The notes under the pieces: model-generated
The model's database searches: none
Seen by the model: the letters and a program-made list of their open reading frames with translations, nothing else
Told to the model about the DNA's origin: nothing
NCBI GenBank assembly: GCA_020628865.1
Contig: JAHDEJ010000026.1
Span: forward strand, 1-64,000
Reading direction: 5' to 3'
Source of the DNA: Acidimicrobiales bacterium
GTDB lineage: Bacteria > Actinomycetota > Acidimicrobiia > Acidimicrobiales > SHLQ01
DNA length: 64,000 bases
Made by a program: the position numbers and the translations under genes
Shown: positions 44,301 through 51,459 of the stretch, piece by piece
How positions within the stretch are numbered: the first letter of the stretch is position 1
Layout of the letters: every line of letters begins with the position of its first letter

Positions 44301-47300
44301 TCGTCTCGCCCCGGTACTCGCAACCGAGCTCCACGAGCTGTCCGCGGATCTGCACGAAGAAGGTCGCATCGTTCACCGATGCGCCGGAGGCGAGCGTGGC
44401 GTGATGGACGACCTCGCCGTCCAAGGCCGCGGGGGCGACGTCCTCGAAGGCGAGCATGATCCCGGCGCCAGGCTCGGAAACGCCGCGCGCACGGGCGGCC
44501 GCCACGAGGTCGGCGAAGGGGACGGTGCGTCGCTCGAGCGCCAACGCAAGCGAATCATGGACCTGCTCCGACAGGGCCATCAGCGATGACGCCGGATCGA
44601 CGTCGACGAGCATCGGCAGCGGGTTGACGAAGTAGCCGACCAGATCGGAGACCGAAGGATGATCGCGTACGGATCCGGCGATCGAGACCTCGAAGCGACG
44701 GTCGTCGTGCCACGGAGCCATCGCTGCGGAAAGCGCCGTGAGCAGCGTGGTGAACGTTGTGGTGTCGGCGGCGGCACGCAAACGGTCGGCGGTCACCGGC
44801 GCGACGGCGTCGATGAAGCCGTCGGGTTCGCCACCGGGCGGCAGCACCTGGACGCGGCCGGGTTCGGGGTCCCCGGGCTGCAGCCACATGTCGTCGAGCG
44901 AGGGTCGGTTCGCCCGCATCCACGCGCCGTGTTCCGCATAGCTGACCGGCAGGTGCGGAAGCTGGCCACCCCGGTAGGCCACATCGATCTGCTCCCAGAG
45001 CGAGTCCAGCGAGCTCGCGTCGCTGACGATGTGGTGCGCACGGATGAGCACGGCGCTCAGACCGCGGTCCGGTTCCCAGTCGGAAGCGAGATGGTGCACC
45101 GTCATCAACGGTCCATTGATGAGGTCGAACTGTTGGCGGTTCAGCTGATCGGCGAGCTGACGCAACGACGCGTGCTCGCTCGACGCCTCGCCGATACGGC
45201 ATGCCACGTCGATGGGGAGTTCCGACCGGTGCGAGCCGTACGAGGTACGCAGGGTGGGCTGGTGCTGGACAACGGCACGAACAGCGGCGTCGAACCGCTC
45301 ACGGTCGTAGCCCCCGGGGAGGTAGTAGAGCCGAGCGACGTTGTAGCGAAGGTCGGCCGGGTTCAACCGCCACTCGTAGAGCATCGAGGCTTCGCCGGGG
45401 CTGAGCGGACGCTCGCCGTCCAACGTCGGGATCTCCAATTCGGCGGCGGGTGCGGAATCCGGGTCCGCGGCGAGGGCCTCGACCGCCGAGGCCAGGTCCG
45501 CGACCGTTCGATGGGTGAAGGCCAACGACTCGTTCACCTTCACGCCGCACACCTGGCTCACCCGAACGATCATCTCCAGCGCGTGCAGCGACGTGCCACC
45601 GAGGGCGAAGAAGTCGTCGTTTGCGCCGACGGCGCCAAGACCGAGCACACCGGCCCAGACCGAAGCGATCTGCTGTTCGGTCGTGGTTTCCGGCAGACGG
45701 CCGGATGCCGCCGCGGAAACCGACCGACGCGAGGCCGGCGCAGGCAACGCCCCGGTGTCGACCTTGCCGTTGACGGTCAGCGGCACTTCATCGATGAGTT
45801 CGATCGCCTGCGGGTGCGCGTGTGCGGGGAGGAGGCGAACCAGTTCCGCCCGAACCTCGTCGATGTTCGGTTCGGCGCCAGCCTCTGCGGTGACCCAGAG
45901 GGTCAGCACTTCCGGCGGCTTCGGTTCGTACCCGACCTCCGCGAGCATCTCCGTGATCGAGGCGAGCTCCTGCTCGTCCATCGGATCGTCGAGTTCGAAC
46001 ATCGCTTCGTCTCGGGTCTTGTGCCCGAGACGCACATCCCAGCTGTACGGCAGGGCGTAGTTGTGGTGGGCCTGCTCAATCTTGTGCACGTAGATTCCGG
46101 CGGCGTTGATGAGACAGTTGGTCGAGCGGCCGGTGTCGTCGGGCCGTTCCCATGTGCCCGAGGACTCGAGCACCCGGTACATCTCCGAGAGCTCGACATC
46201 GACGTAGCGGTAGAAGTCGATGAAGGAGACACGATCGAAGATCTCGCCGTCCTGCAGGAAGTCGACGTCCATGTTCTCCGACACGGCGTCCGGGGTGCGG
46301 TGATAGATGCGCCGGGCTTCCGTGACCGCCACGTCGATCGAGTTCGGGTCGAACCGGTCGGTCTCGAACAGGCCGGGAACGAGACGTGTTTCGAAGAACT
46401 GGCCACGCGAGAGGCCGGTGACGATTGCCGGGATACCGAGGCGGTCGGCGCGCTCGAGTGCGATCGTGTAGATCGCCTTGTAACAGCCGTTGCACACGTT
46501 CGAGAACCGCTCGAGGCTGTCGCGGAAGATCTCGTTCATTGCCTCGACGGTGACGAACTCGTGGTCGACACCGAGCGCGGCGGTGGCTCGACGGACGTTG
46601 TCCTTTGCGCCGTCGGAGATGAATCCGTTGTCCAAGGTGATGGCGAGCACCCGGGCACCCATCTCGACCAGACGGTAGAGCGCGTACGTGGAGTCCTTGC
46701 CGCCGGAGAGCAGGTGGAGAACGTCGTAGTCGCCGGTGGAACGGGCGTTGGCCGCACGCAGTTCGCGATGGAGGTCGTCCTCGCTGCGGAACCACGCCGC
46801 TGCCTGCGGAGCCACGACGTCGTACTCATGACAACTGGTGCACACACCATCGGCGTCGACGACGATGCCCGGAACGTCGGAACCGAGTCCGCACCGAACG
46901 CAGTGGTCGATGCGTTGGTTCCGGTCCGGCATCCACAGGCCGGCGACGGCAGCGTCGATGCCGGGGATGGAACGGGCGGCGGCTTCGATCTCGCCCGGTT
47001 CGAGGCGGACGCCACGCACCTTGATCTGGTGGTCGACACGGCCGAGATACACCATGCGTTCCGAGTCGAGCATGCGGACGCGATCGCCGGTCCGGTAGAC
47101 GATGTCGTGGTTTCCGGTCGCCGGACGGCTGCCGAACTTCTCCGCGTTCAGGTCGTCGCGTCCGAGGTAGCCGGCGGTCATTCCCGGACGGCTGATGTAG
47201 AGCTCACCCTCAGCGCCCAGCGGCACGGGATGTCCGGCGTCGTCGAGGATGTGCAGTGCGACGCCGGGAGCGTTGTGGCCGATCGGCACCTCCGGCCCAC

Positions 47301-49494
47301 CATCGTGTTCCGGCGAGTAGCGGTGCAGCATGCAACCCACGACCGCTTCCGTCGGACCGTACTCGTTCCAGATCGCCGTGTCGGAACCGCAGGACAGCAG
47401 GATGCGGTCCGCCAGCTCCGTCATGAACGCTTCGCCACCAACGATGAGGCCACGCAACGGATGGGACGGCTCGATCATGCGGACGAGGAGTTCGAGGTGG
47501 GACGGCGTCGCCTTCATCAGCGTCACCACGTTGTCTTCGACAATCTCGCGCAGTGCAGGCAGACCGCCGTCGGGGTGCACCGTCATCGCGCCGCCGGAGA
47601 TGAAGGGCAGGAAGAGCGTGGTGATCGTGAGATCGAAGCTGAGCGACGTGTAGAGCGGCATCGTCGGGGCGGTGTCGCCGACGTAGGACGCGAGCGCAAA
47701 GCCGAGGTACTCGCGCAGCCCGCCGTGTGTGATCGGAACACCCTTTGGCAGACCGGTCGAACCCGACGTGTAGATCACGTATGCGAGATCGTCGCTGTCG
47801 ACGGGGCGCAGGTCGACGCCGTCGACGGCGTCCAGCGCGTCCAGGTCGGCGAGTGAGGTCAGGGTGATCGCCGCACGCGAGTCTTCGCGGATGTGATCGC
47901 GTCGTACCTCGGGGTACGTGGGGTCGATCGGCACGAACGCCGCGCCGGCGCGGAGAACACCGTGGATGGCGACGACGGCGTCGGTCGAGATCGGGATTTC
48001 GATGCCGACGCGTGCGCCGGGGCCGATGCCGGCTGAGCGGAGGCGGTCGGCGACGGCCTCGATGCGTTCATCGAGTTCCCTGCCCGACACGGCGACGCCG
48101 CGCTCGGTGAGAACGACTCGGTCGCCGGCCACGGCGAGAAACTCGGCCACGAGGTGGGGAGCGGCCGCAGGGAGCGGCTGGCCAGGGGCCGGGTGGGTGA
48201 AGGACGCAACGTCCTCCACGTCCTCGTCGGTGGCCAGACCGAAGCCGTCGAGCCTGGCGTCCGGGTTGTCCAACATGGCGTCGAGGACGGCGCCGAAGTG
48301 TGCGCCGGCACGTTCCCGGTGGATGGGTCCGGCGATGGCGTGGTTGAGGTCGAGGCCGAGCTGCAGTTCGCCGCTGCCGTCGTAGTCGAGCGCCTGCACA
48401 CGCAGGCGGTGATGCGAGTCGATGTGGCCGGGGTGAATCCAGGTGGTGGTCGTCGGCATGTCGCCGAACGAACCGAATGTGGCCGACACGTTGTTGAGCA
48501 CGACATCGAAGTTCTGCCGCGGACTCGTTCCCGGCTGGGCGTGACGGAGCATCTCGAAGACGGCGGCCGACGTCCGTTCCTGAAGTCGGGCGAAGGTGTC
48601 GTCCCGCTCGATCTCGATCGTCACCGGGAAGAGTTCGACGAGCGGCCCGATGGCCGTCTTCGAGCGCCGCGATGTCCGGTGGTGGATCGGCATGCCGATC
48701 GTGACGCGGTCCGATCCGTTCAGCCGGTGCAGGTAGCAGGCGATGACGGTGGCGAGCGCAACGGACTGGGAAAGGTCTTCGCTGAGCAGCCGAAATCGAT
48801 CGGCGAGGAGCGCGTCGAAGCGGGACTGCCGATGTCCGTGCAGCGGGACGTTGACACGATCGGCGAGGGTCGTGGCCTCGGCCTCGGGCTGATAGAAGCC
48901 GGTCGGTTCAACGACCGCCGTCTGTTCTGCCCAGTGGGCGGCGGCCTTCTGCCAGCGCTTCGTCTCTTGCGTTGCGTCGAGTTCGGCCGTCAGCTCTTCG
49001 AAGGACATGCCGGGCGTGTAGCTGCCGAGATAGGCGGCGGCCACGCTCTGGAAGATGAGGGCGGAGCTGGCGGCATCGGTGGCGATGTGGTGCACGTTGA
49101 ACCACCAGGACCACCGACCGGAACCGTGCTGGAGAAGCACGGAGTCGTAGACGGATTCGGCCGGGTCGAGCGGCGTCGCAATCCGGTCCCGGACCCACGC
49201 TTCGGTCTCGTCCGCATCGAGTTCGAGCACTGCGGTGGTCGAGGTGGCCGTGGCGGCAACCGACGGATGTGGCACGCCATCGACTTCACGAATCCGCATT
49301 CGGAGCGCATCGCTGGAGCGGACGACCTCGTCGACCGCAGCGACGAACCGTTCCGGGTCGATGTCGCCCGTGAATCGGGAGAGGTTCGCCATGTTCGCCA
49401 GCGGCACATCCGGGTGCAGACGCTGCGACGTCCAGATCAGTTCCTGGGCAGCTGTCAGCGTGCGTCGCGGATGGAGATGGACCGATTGCGACAT
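41326..49494 (-). CDS. Nonribosomal peptide synthetase C-A(ATP-PPase)-T-C-A-T-TE
   Basis: A 2,722-residue dimodular synthetase. Order: C1 (about 8-440, HHxxxDA at H135); A1 (455-840, 'TSGSTGLPKG' at 576, 'NEYGPTE' near 709); an inserted zinc-ribbon and PP-loop ATP-pyrophosphatase domain (about 855-1190, SGGKDS 930-935); the A1 tail with catalytic Lys1244 in 'NGKVD'; T1 (Ser1302); C2 (HHIVSDA at H1487); A2 ('TSGSTGRPKG' at 1924, Lys2244); T2 (Ser2317); a disordered Pro/Ala/Glu linker (about 2400-2500); and a type I thioesterase with Ser2542 in 'GWSTGG', Asp in 'CLIDT' and His in 'GSHY'. All catalytic motifs are intact. Pocket residues read about DLTKIGEVGK for A1 (asparagine-like) and DSALIAEVWK for A2 (no confident match). 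C1 at the N-terminus implies an upstream donor, presumably the adjacent carrier protein. The ATG is one base after the carrier-protein stop. Confidence 0.95.
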   Translation of the reverse strand: MSQSVHLHPRRTLTAAQELIWTSQRLHPDVPLANMANLSRFTGDIDPERFVAAVDEVVRSSDALRMRIREVDGVPHPSVAATATSTTAVLELDADETEAWVRDRIATPLDPAESVYDSVLLQHGSGRWSWWFNVHHIATDAASSALIFQSVAAAYLGSYTPGMSFEELTAELDATQETKRWQKAAAHWAEQTAVVEPTGFYQPEAEATTLADRVNVPLHGHRQSRFDALLADRFRLLSEDLSQSVALATVIACYLHRLNGSDRVTIGMPIHHRTSRRSKTAIGPLVELFPVTIEIERDDTFARLQERTSAAVFEMLRHAQPGTSPRQNFDVVLNNVSATFGSFGDMPTTTTWIHPGHIDSHHRLRVQALDYDGSGELQLGLDLNHAIAGPIHRERAGAHFGAVLDAMLDNPDARLDGFGLATDEDVEDVASFTHPAPGQPLPAAAPHLVAEFLAVAGDRVVLTERGVAVSGRELDERIEAVADRLRSAGIGPGARVGIEIPISTDAVVAIHGVLRAGAAFVPIDPTYPEVRRDHIREDSRAAITLTSLADLDALDAVDGVDLRPVDSDDLAYVIYTSGSTGLPKGVPITHGGLREYLGFALASYVGDTAPTMPLYTSLSFDLTITTLFLPFISGGAMTVHPDGGLPALREIVEDNVVTLMKATPSHLELLVRMIEPSHPLRGLIVGGEAFMTELADRILLSCGSDTAIWNEYGPTEAVVGCMLHRYSPEHDGGPEVPIGHNAPGVALHILDDAGHPVPLGAEGELYISRPGMTAGYLGRDDLNAEKFGSRPATGNHDIVYRTGDRVRMLDSERMVYLGRVDHQIKVRGVRLEPGEIEAAARSIPGIDAAVAGLWMPDRNQRIDHCVRCGLGSDVPGIVVDADGVCTSCHEYDVVAPQAAAWFRSEDDLHRELRAANARSTGDYDVLHLLSGGKDSTYALYRLVEMGARVLAITLDNGFISDGAKDNVRRATAALGVDHEFVTVEAMNEIFRDSLERFSNVCNGCYKAIYTIALERADRLGIPAIVTGLSRGQFFETRLVPGLFETDRFDPNSIDVAVTEARRIYHRTPDAVSENMDVDFLQDGEIFDRVSFIDFYRYVDVELSEMYRVLESSGTWERPDDTGRSTNCLINAAGIYVHKIEQAHHNYALPYSWDVRLGHKTRDEAMFELDDPMDEQELASITEMLAEVGYEPKPPEVLTLWVTAEAGAEPNIDEVRAELVRLLPAHAHPQAIELIDEVPLTVNGKVDTGALPAPASRRSVSAAASGRLPETTTEQQIASVWAGVLGLGAVGANDDFFALGGTSLHALEMIVRVSQVCGVKVNESLAFTHRTVADLASAVEALAADPDSAPAAELEIPTLDGERPLSPGEASMLYEWRLNPADLRYNVARLYYLPGGYDRERFDAAVRAVVQHQPTLRTSYGSHRSELPIDVACRIGEASSEHASLRQLADQLNRQQFDLINGPLMTVHHLASDWEPDRGLSAVLIRAHHIVSDASSLDSLWEQIDVAYRGGQLPHLPVSYAEHGAWMRANRPSLDDMWLQPGDPEPGRVQVLPPGGEPDGFIDAVAPVTADRLRAAADTTTFTTLLTALSAAMAPWHDDRRFEVSIAGSVRDHPSVSDLVGYFVNPLPMLVDVDPASSLMALSEQVHDSLALALERRTVPFADLVAAARARGVSEPGAGIMLAFEDVAPAALDGEVVHHATLASGASVNDATFFVQIRGQLVELGCEYRGETIGRAAATEMLDAFAVALGAAVERPADSVASVARVGVRPTVELVREPVLVPQLLDAAAQASADRAAVRCGERSRTHAEVAEAAGALAGRLRAVGVMPGDRVGVVLARSTELVVAIRAIWMLGASYVPVDVSQPPARVAELMAGAAVSAVVTDSTGHEGLHDVVRVDVDAVDPAVLPPARPHPTSVDDEAYVIFTSGSTGRPKGVSISHANLASSLAARRQWYADEVRSYLLVSSAGFDSSVAGIFWTLADGGELVVPTEAEVHDVDALLHLIADARPSHTLCVPSLYGAMLQRHGDALPALETIIVAGEACPPDLVRRHHELTSGVALVNEYGPTEATVWATAHRCDDSPSGTVPIGAPIPGVRVRIEAEDGTQVPANVPGELILLGPTVSSGYLGDVDSGGFTDIDGEHAYRTGDRVVERADGVLEFLGRIDDQLSVGGVRIEPGEVEHTLLRVPGVAAAAVGVVDGRLRGWVEADDADGEALRRLVAELLPPTHVPSSVSVVEQLPRTRNGKVDRSALSALVTPPPIPAAAQQGVDVESDTDVAEPAVEPEIDATLRRVIALWSQSFDGRPVAEHDDFFDMGGDSLRAVELVGLLETAFGRRIAIGELIDAPTPSEIADRLRPASGSNDASPAAVPAISDPAPAEEAEVTAEIAAPAPEESAPEVVVDDADASPDAGGALSRWTRRRRPDAEDADEEAPAPSDEPSAAVEPIVAADRQPASHENAGLVEWLRSAGDEPPLIMLPPGGGNLLRYAPLVRTLNRSIPVVGIRLPGADARSATVEGIDAQAAAMLDAIDSTMTEGPYRLVGWSTGGLLAWEIARLLQERGDEVELVCLIDTLMAGMSTDETRTPMEKYADLFEEQGVRGVLDEGFGRLRERAEFGLARRRYRTSRDKGATPDMADAERHLGPVIRRAAAGYRPQPLDVPILYIAASETGTALTVEPWTALQEPIGELDVVTIEGSHYQPEETCIVGPHGVDELVASIMERLAN
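45925..46932 (-). other. ATP-pyrophosphatase (PP-loop) domain inserted in adenylation domain 1
   Basis: Residues about 855-1190 of the synthetase. It opens with a zinc ribbon, C865-x2-C868 ('CVRC') and C885-x2-C888 ('CTSC'), then 'DVLHLLSGGKDSTYALYRL' with the N-type PP-loop, 'LAITLDNGFISDGA', a third pair C1001-x2-C1004 ('CNGC'), 'IPAIVTGLSRGQFFETRL' and 'STNCLIN'. The layout matches N-acetyl-sugar amidotransferase (WbpG/PseA)-type and TtcA-like alpha-hydrolases, which adenylate a substrate oxygen before an amide or sulfur transfer. It sits between the A8 region ('YLGRVDHQIKVRG') and the A10 Lys, where other synthetases carry methyltransferase inserts. Confidence 0.9.
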
Positions 49495-49495
49495 C

Positions 49496-49744
49496 TCAGG
49501 CCGCGTTTCGGCCGGAGAGGTACTCCACGATCCGGTCGACCGTCTGGAAGTTCTCGAGGGTCACATCGCCCGGAGGCACGTCCACCTCCAGCTCGTCCTC
49601 GATCCACTGCGTGATCCGGATGACCCCGAGGCTGTCCACCAGCCCGCTCAACAACAGGTCCGTATCGGAGGCGACCTCGCCGTCCATCACCGCAACCTCG
49701 TCGCGGATGAAAGTGATCAGTTCTTGGGTCTTCATTTCGTTCAT
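49496..49744 (-). CDS. Stand-alone acyl/peptidyl carrier protein
   Basis: An 82-residue carrier protein. 'LLLSGLVDSLGVIRITQWIEDEL' contains Ser38 in the DSL motif that receives phosphopantetheine. The ATG overlaps the stop of the upstream adenylation gene (ATGA), and the synthetase starts one base after its own stop. It most likely carries the starter residue activated by the free-standing adenylation enzyme and passes it to C1. No phosphopantetheinyl transferase is in the window. Confidence 0.94.
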   Translation of the reverse strand: MNEMKTQELITFIRDEVAVMDGEVASDTDLLLSGLVDSLGVIRITQWIEDELEVDVPPGDVTLENFQTVDRIVEYLSGRNAA

Positions 49745-51297
49745 CGCTCCGTCTCCACGCTCGCGAGAACTTCTTCGCGGAGCGCACCACGATCCAGTTT
49801 GCCACTACCAGTGAATTTCTTGCCACTCATCGTGGCGATATGAGTCGGAAGGGCATAGGCCGGAAGCACGGCTCGGGCCGCTGTCCGGAAGCCATCGAGA
49901 TCAAAGCCCTCGCCCGCAAACACCCCGACCACCACCGAGTCCTCACCCGCCGACCGACGATCCACCGCCGCGATCACGTGCTCCACACCGTCGAGTGCCT
50001 CCAACTCTGCTTCGAGACCCTCCAGCTCGATGCGATGACCCCGCACCTTCACCTGATGGTCGACCCGACCGAGGAACCACCAGACACCGGCCGCGTCGAC
50101 CCGACCGAGGTCACCGGTCCGGTACCACCGGCGACCCTCGAACTCGACGAGACGCTCCGCATTCGTCTCCGGCATCCCGTGGTAGCCCTCCATGACCGTC
50201 GGCCCCGACACCCAGATCTCCCCTTCGGTCCGCTCCCCTTCCGGCGATGGTGTGCCGGCGTCGGGCGCACCCAGACGCATCGTCGCCGACGGTGTTGCCA
50301 CGCCGATCGGGATCACCTCGCCCGGCAACGGAGCCACCACGAGGTGGTGAAAGCTGCACTGGTTGCACTCGGCCGGACCATAGATGTTCGCCATCGTCGC
50401 ATTCGGGGCGTGCGCCAGCATTTCTGCGATCACCCACGGCGGAGGAACCTCGCCGCCGAACTTCACCCAGCGCAGCGCCGAGAGATCGCGATTCTCGAGA
50501 TCTCCCCGAACCACGAGCTGTTGCAGCAGAAACGGCACGCCGTACCAGACCGTGATGGCCTCGGCCGCCAACCGCTCCGAAAAGCTGGCTGGCATGCGCT
50601 GATGCGGTTCGGGCATCGTCACGACCGCAGACCCCGCCAACGGCGCCGACCACAACGCAAAGGTCGACTGGTCGAAATGGTTGGGGGCCGTGTCGGCAAC
50701 ACGATCCGCCGGGCCCAATCCGTAGAGCTCGGCCGATTCCGTCGCATACGCCATGCCGCTCGCATGGGTGTGGACGATTCCCTTGGGCTCGCCCGTCGAG
50801 CCCGAGGTCGTGATGATGTACGCCGGGTCATCCTGCTCGACATCCACCGGATCGACCGGGAACAGGTTGGCCACGTCCGCGGTCGTCAGCGTTCGCAGTC
50901 CGTCGACCGCCGTGGTCACACCCACGACCGCATCGATCACCCCGGCCGCGCCCAGCTCGGTGATCGTCGAGCGACGCGGCTCATGGCTCAGCACGACCCG
51001 GATTCCCATCGAGGAGCAGATTCGTTCGAGCCGGGCCACGGGCGCACCCGGATCCAGCGGCACGGCGACCGCACCGATCCGAACGACGGCGTGCATCGCA
51101 AGCCATCCGTCGTCCGACTTGTGGAGGTGGACGCCGACACGGTCGCCGGGCTCGACCCCCAGCTCCTGCAGCGCAGCTGCGAGCTGCCCGACCCGGAGGT
51201 CGGCCTCGGCCCAGGTCCACGTCCGGCCGATGCCCACGAGCCCGACGACGTCCGGGCTGGCCGACGCCTGGCGTCGAAGAATGTGGGAAAGGCTCAT
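49741..51297 (-). CDS. Free-standing amino-acid adenylation enzyme
   Basis: A 518-residue AMP-forming enzyme. 'TTSGSTGEPKGIVHTHA' (A3, residues 164-), 'NIYGPAECNQC' (A5), 'YRTGDLG' (A7), 'FLGRVDHQVKVRGHRIE' (A8) and 'GSGKLDRGAL' with the catalytic Lys (A10) are complete. Asp in 'HFDQSTF' sits at the alpha-amino-contact position, suggesting an amino acid substrate; my reading of the pocket, about DQFYKGIQC, matches nothing I know. The start MSLSHILRR has GGAG upstream. It should load the adjacent carrier protein. The head-to-head acyl-CoA dehydrogenase invites comparison with PltF/PltL/PltE. Confidence 0.92.
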   Translation of the reverse strand: MSLSHILRRQASASPDVVGLVGIGRTWTWAEADLRVGQLAAALQELGVEPGDRVGVHLHKSDDGWLAMHAVVRIGAVAVPLDPGAPVARLERICSSMGIRVVLSHEPRRSTITELGAAGVIDAVVGVTTAVDGLRTLTTADVANLFPVDPVDVEQDDPAYIITTSGSTGEPKGIVHTHASGMAYATESAELYGLGPADRVADTAPNHFDQSTFALWSAPLAGSAVVTMPEPHQRMPASFSERLAAEAITVWYGVPFLLQQLVVRGDLENRDLSALRWVKFGGEVPPPWVIAEMLAHAPNATMANIYGPAECNQCSFHHLVVAPLPGEVIPIGVATPSATMRLGAPDAGTPSPEGERTEGEIWVSGPTVMEGYHGMPETNAERLVEFEGRRWYRTGDLGRVDAAGVWWFLGRVDHQVKVRGHRIELEGLEAELEALDGVEHVIAAVDRRSAGEDSVVVGVFAGEGFDLDGFRTAARAVLPAYALPTHIATMSGKKFTGSGKLDRGALREEVLASVETER

Positions 51298-51459
51298 CGG
51301 TTGAACTCCATGCCAGATTCGCGCATCCGCACGTCGCCTTCGTGGCGAAGAAGCGGACATGAGGGTGCAGTGGCGAGGGTGTGAAATTGCATATCTGACC
51401 GTGTGTGGTACTCGTGGCTCGTCGGGCGTCGTGCCCGCACGTTGGAAGGTACGTTGCGA

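Noticed and set aside
44659-47856. A 1,065-codon plus-strand frame opposite the peptide synthetase
   Set aside because: Antisense of intact condensation and adenylation motifs; composition is typical of a shadow frame.
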